A stretch of DNA of 64,000 nt from Flavobacterium wongokense (lineage in GTDB: Bacteria > Bacteroidota > Bacteroidia > Flavobacteriales > Flavobacteriaceae): contig NZ_JAKIHP010000003.1 of the NCBI RefSeq assembly GCF_021608265.1, positions 248,001 through 312,000 on the forward strand. The letters are read 5' to 3'. The notes below the pieces were generated by a model. It did no database searches. It was not told the DNA's origin and saw nothing but the letters and a program-made list of their open reading frames with translations. Below are positions 63,424 to 64,000 of the stretch, piece by piece. Position 1 is the first letter of the stretch. Every line of letters begins with the position of its first letter. The translations under genes and the position numbers were made by a program.

Positions 63424-63617
63424 TTTGACGTGAGCATCAGTCTTATCATCCCGCTCCCATTAAATTACCAGTTTTTTAAGGCGAGATTCAAAGCGAATGC
63501 TTCAATATTGTATTTGAAGAATCGCAAATTTAATTAATTCGGTGCTAATATAAGAAAAATATTAAACCAAACATATATGTGTGCTTTTAATTTGCTTTAA
63601 TAATAGAATTTTATGAT

Positions 63618-63842
63618 GTGGAAAATGAACAACAAAATAAAGCTATTATAAAACTTGGTTTGACGATCAGAAAAATAAGAGAAGAGTCAACAGAGTTTTC
63701 TCAAGATAAATTAGCTTTGGAGGTCGATTTATCAGAAAATCAAATTCGTAGAATTGAAAAAGGTCAAACAAATCCAACTATAAGAACTCTTCTCAAGATA
63801 GCTAAAGCACTAAATGTCGATATCAAAGATTTATTTAGATAA
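63618..63842 (+). CDS. XRE-family helix-turn-helix regulator (small)
   Basis: 74 residues beginning at a GTG codon; the nearby ATG triplets at 63613 and 63616 are in other frames. The HTH-3/Cro-C1-type domain spans about 12-70: SQDKLALEVDLSENQIRRIEKGQ at 28-50 is the recognition unit, and the closing ALNVDIKDLFR is a typical end. It is a DNA-binding domain alone, as in plasmid or phage repressors and island regulators. It has no visible partner gene, and a terminator follows. Confidence 0.85.
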   Translation: MENEQQNKAIIKLGLTIRKIREESTEFSQDKLALEVDLSENQIRRIEKGQTNPTIRTLLKIAKALNVDIKDLFR

Positions 63843-63872
63843 AGAATAACCAACCAAATACCACAATTAAGT

Positions 63873-63898
63873 AAGATGCTGAGAGGCATCTTTTTTTT
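63873..63898 (+). terminator. Terminator after the XRE regulator gene
   Basis: AAGATGC (63873-63879) pairs with GCATCTT (63886-63892) around a six-base loop, followed by a run of T to 63898. It starts 30 nt after the stop. Confidence 0.88.
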
Positions 63899-63922
63899 AT
63901 CGCATAATGCCAATTTGTTATT

Positions 63923-63930
63923 TATCTTTG
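63923..63930 (+). promoter_or_regulatory. -7 element for the right-edge gene
   Basis: TATCTTTG is an exact TAnnTTTG match; the -33 region overlaps the preceding terminator's T-run. The start site would be near 63937, about 20 nt before the ATG at 63956. Confidence 0.45.
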
Positions 63931-63955
63931 ATAGTATTATTAAACAAAGAAAAAG

Positions 63956-64000
63956 ATGAAGTTTACTATCTATTCAACTCCGGAGCAAAAAAAGCAATTG
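63956..64000 (+). CDS. Start of an unidentified gene (partial)
   Basis: An ATG at 63956, preceded by AAAGAAAAAG and downstream of a plausible -7 element, opens a frame of 15 codons reading MKFTIYSTPEQKKQL. The frame is still open at the window edge. It is too short for any family call. Confidence 0.5.
   Translation, partial: MKFTIYSTPEQKKQL

Larger units (their letters stand above)
62957..63617. other. Structured intergenic region upstream of susC-like gene
   Basis: About 660 bp with no supported gene. It contains a hairpin with a T-run on the plus strand (63001-63039), an inverted repeat (63180-63270) enclosing a TTCCCGC-GAAG-GCTGGAA mini-hairpin, a long hairpin ending in a T-run on the minus strand (63353-63423), and overlapping alternative hairpins (63481-63525). 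One or more small RNAs, or a structured leader of the SusC transcript, are plausible. Confidence 0.55.

Noticed and set aside
63345..63525. Firm identification as 6S RNA or a known riboswitch
   Set aside because: The rod ends directly in a T-run and the central bubble expected for 6S is not evident. No known riboswitch core was recognised.

Overview
The window looks like chromosome of a member of the Flavobacteriaceae, most probably Flavobacterium or a close relative. The evidence is AT-rich Bacteroidetes sequence, several promoters of the Bacteroidetes type (TTTG, about 19-20 nt, TAnnTTTG), type IX secretion (T9SS) C-terminal sorting domains, a UpxY-type NusG paralogue, a SusC/SusD pair, a Bacteroidetes tyrosine recombinase and a DUF6520-like peptide.

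Region 1 (1-29.7 kb, all minus strand) is a surface-polysaccharide (O-antigen or capsule) locus. Its head lies at the right: a UpxY-type antiterminator and a winged-helix regulator. Then, in order of transcription, come two FdtA/QdtA-like sugar ketoisomerase cupins, a FemAB/GNAT acyltransferase, a methyltransferase, a FdtB-like aminotransferase, the Wzx flippase, a NeuA-like CMP-transferase, an inositol-monophosphatase-like phosphatase and an unusual NeuB fusion. These are followed by GT2 enzymes, a second DegT aminotransferase, a GT-B-like protein, an MBOAT/SGNH O-acetylation pair, a GT4, an EpsG/Wzy-like polymerase, a deacetylase-like protein, a CapA-like protein, an asparagine-synthase-like amidotransferase, an ATP-grasp ligase and more glycosyltransferases. 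The locus reaches the left edge with gmd and fcl (GDP-L-fucose). Most genes overlap or are separated by fewer than 20 nt, so this is one long operon. The predicted polymer contains a nonulosonic acid, an amino-dideoxy sugar, fucose, O-acetyl groups and possibly amide or amino-acid decoration. No rmlA/rmlB, neuC-type epimerase or initiating phosphoglycosyltransferase is in view.

Region 2 (29.8-50.0 kb) holds three giant secreted T9SS cargo proteins (2850, 1362 and 1960 residues). They are built from shared Fn3, Ig-like, PPC-like and adhesin modules. A hypothetical gene and a 40-bp tandem repeat lie between two of them.

Region 3 (50.3-51.8 kb) is housekeeping: a phosphoribosyltransferase, shikimate kinase, two identical tRNA-Lys(UUU) genes and a tRNA-Leu(GAG).

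Region 4 (51.8 kb to the end) looks like an integrated island beside tRNA-Leu. It carries a tyrosine recombinase, an AraC-type regulator, a MauE-type redox membrane protein fused to a large extracytoplasmic domain, a small secreted four-cysteine peptide (DUF6520-like), and an opposing operon of SusC, SusD and a secreted S9 peptidase. The cassette suggests export or maturation of a disulfide peptide next to peptide uptake and cleavage. The right end has an unusually structured intergenic region, a small XRE regulator and the start of another gene.
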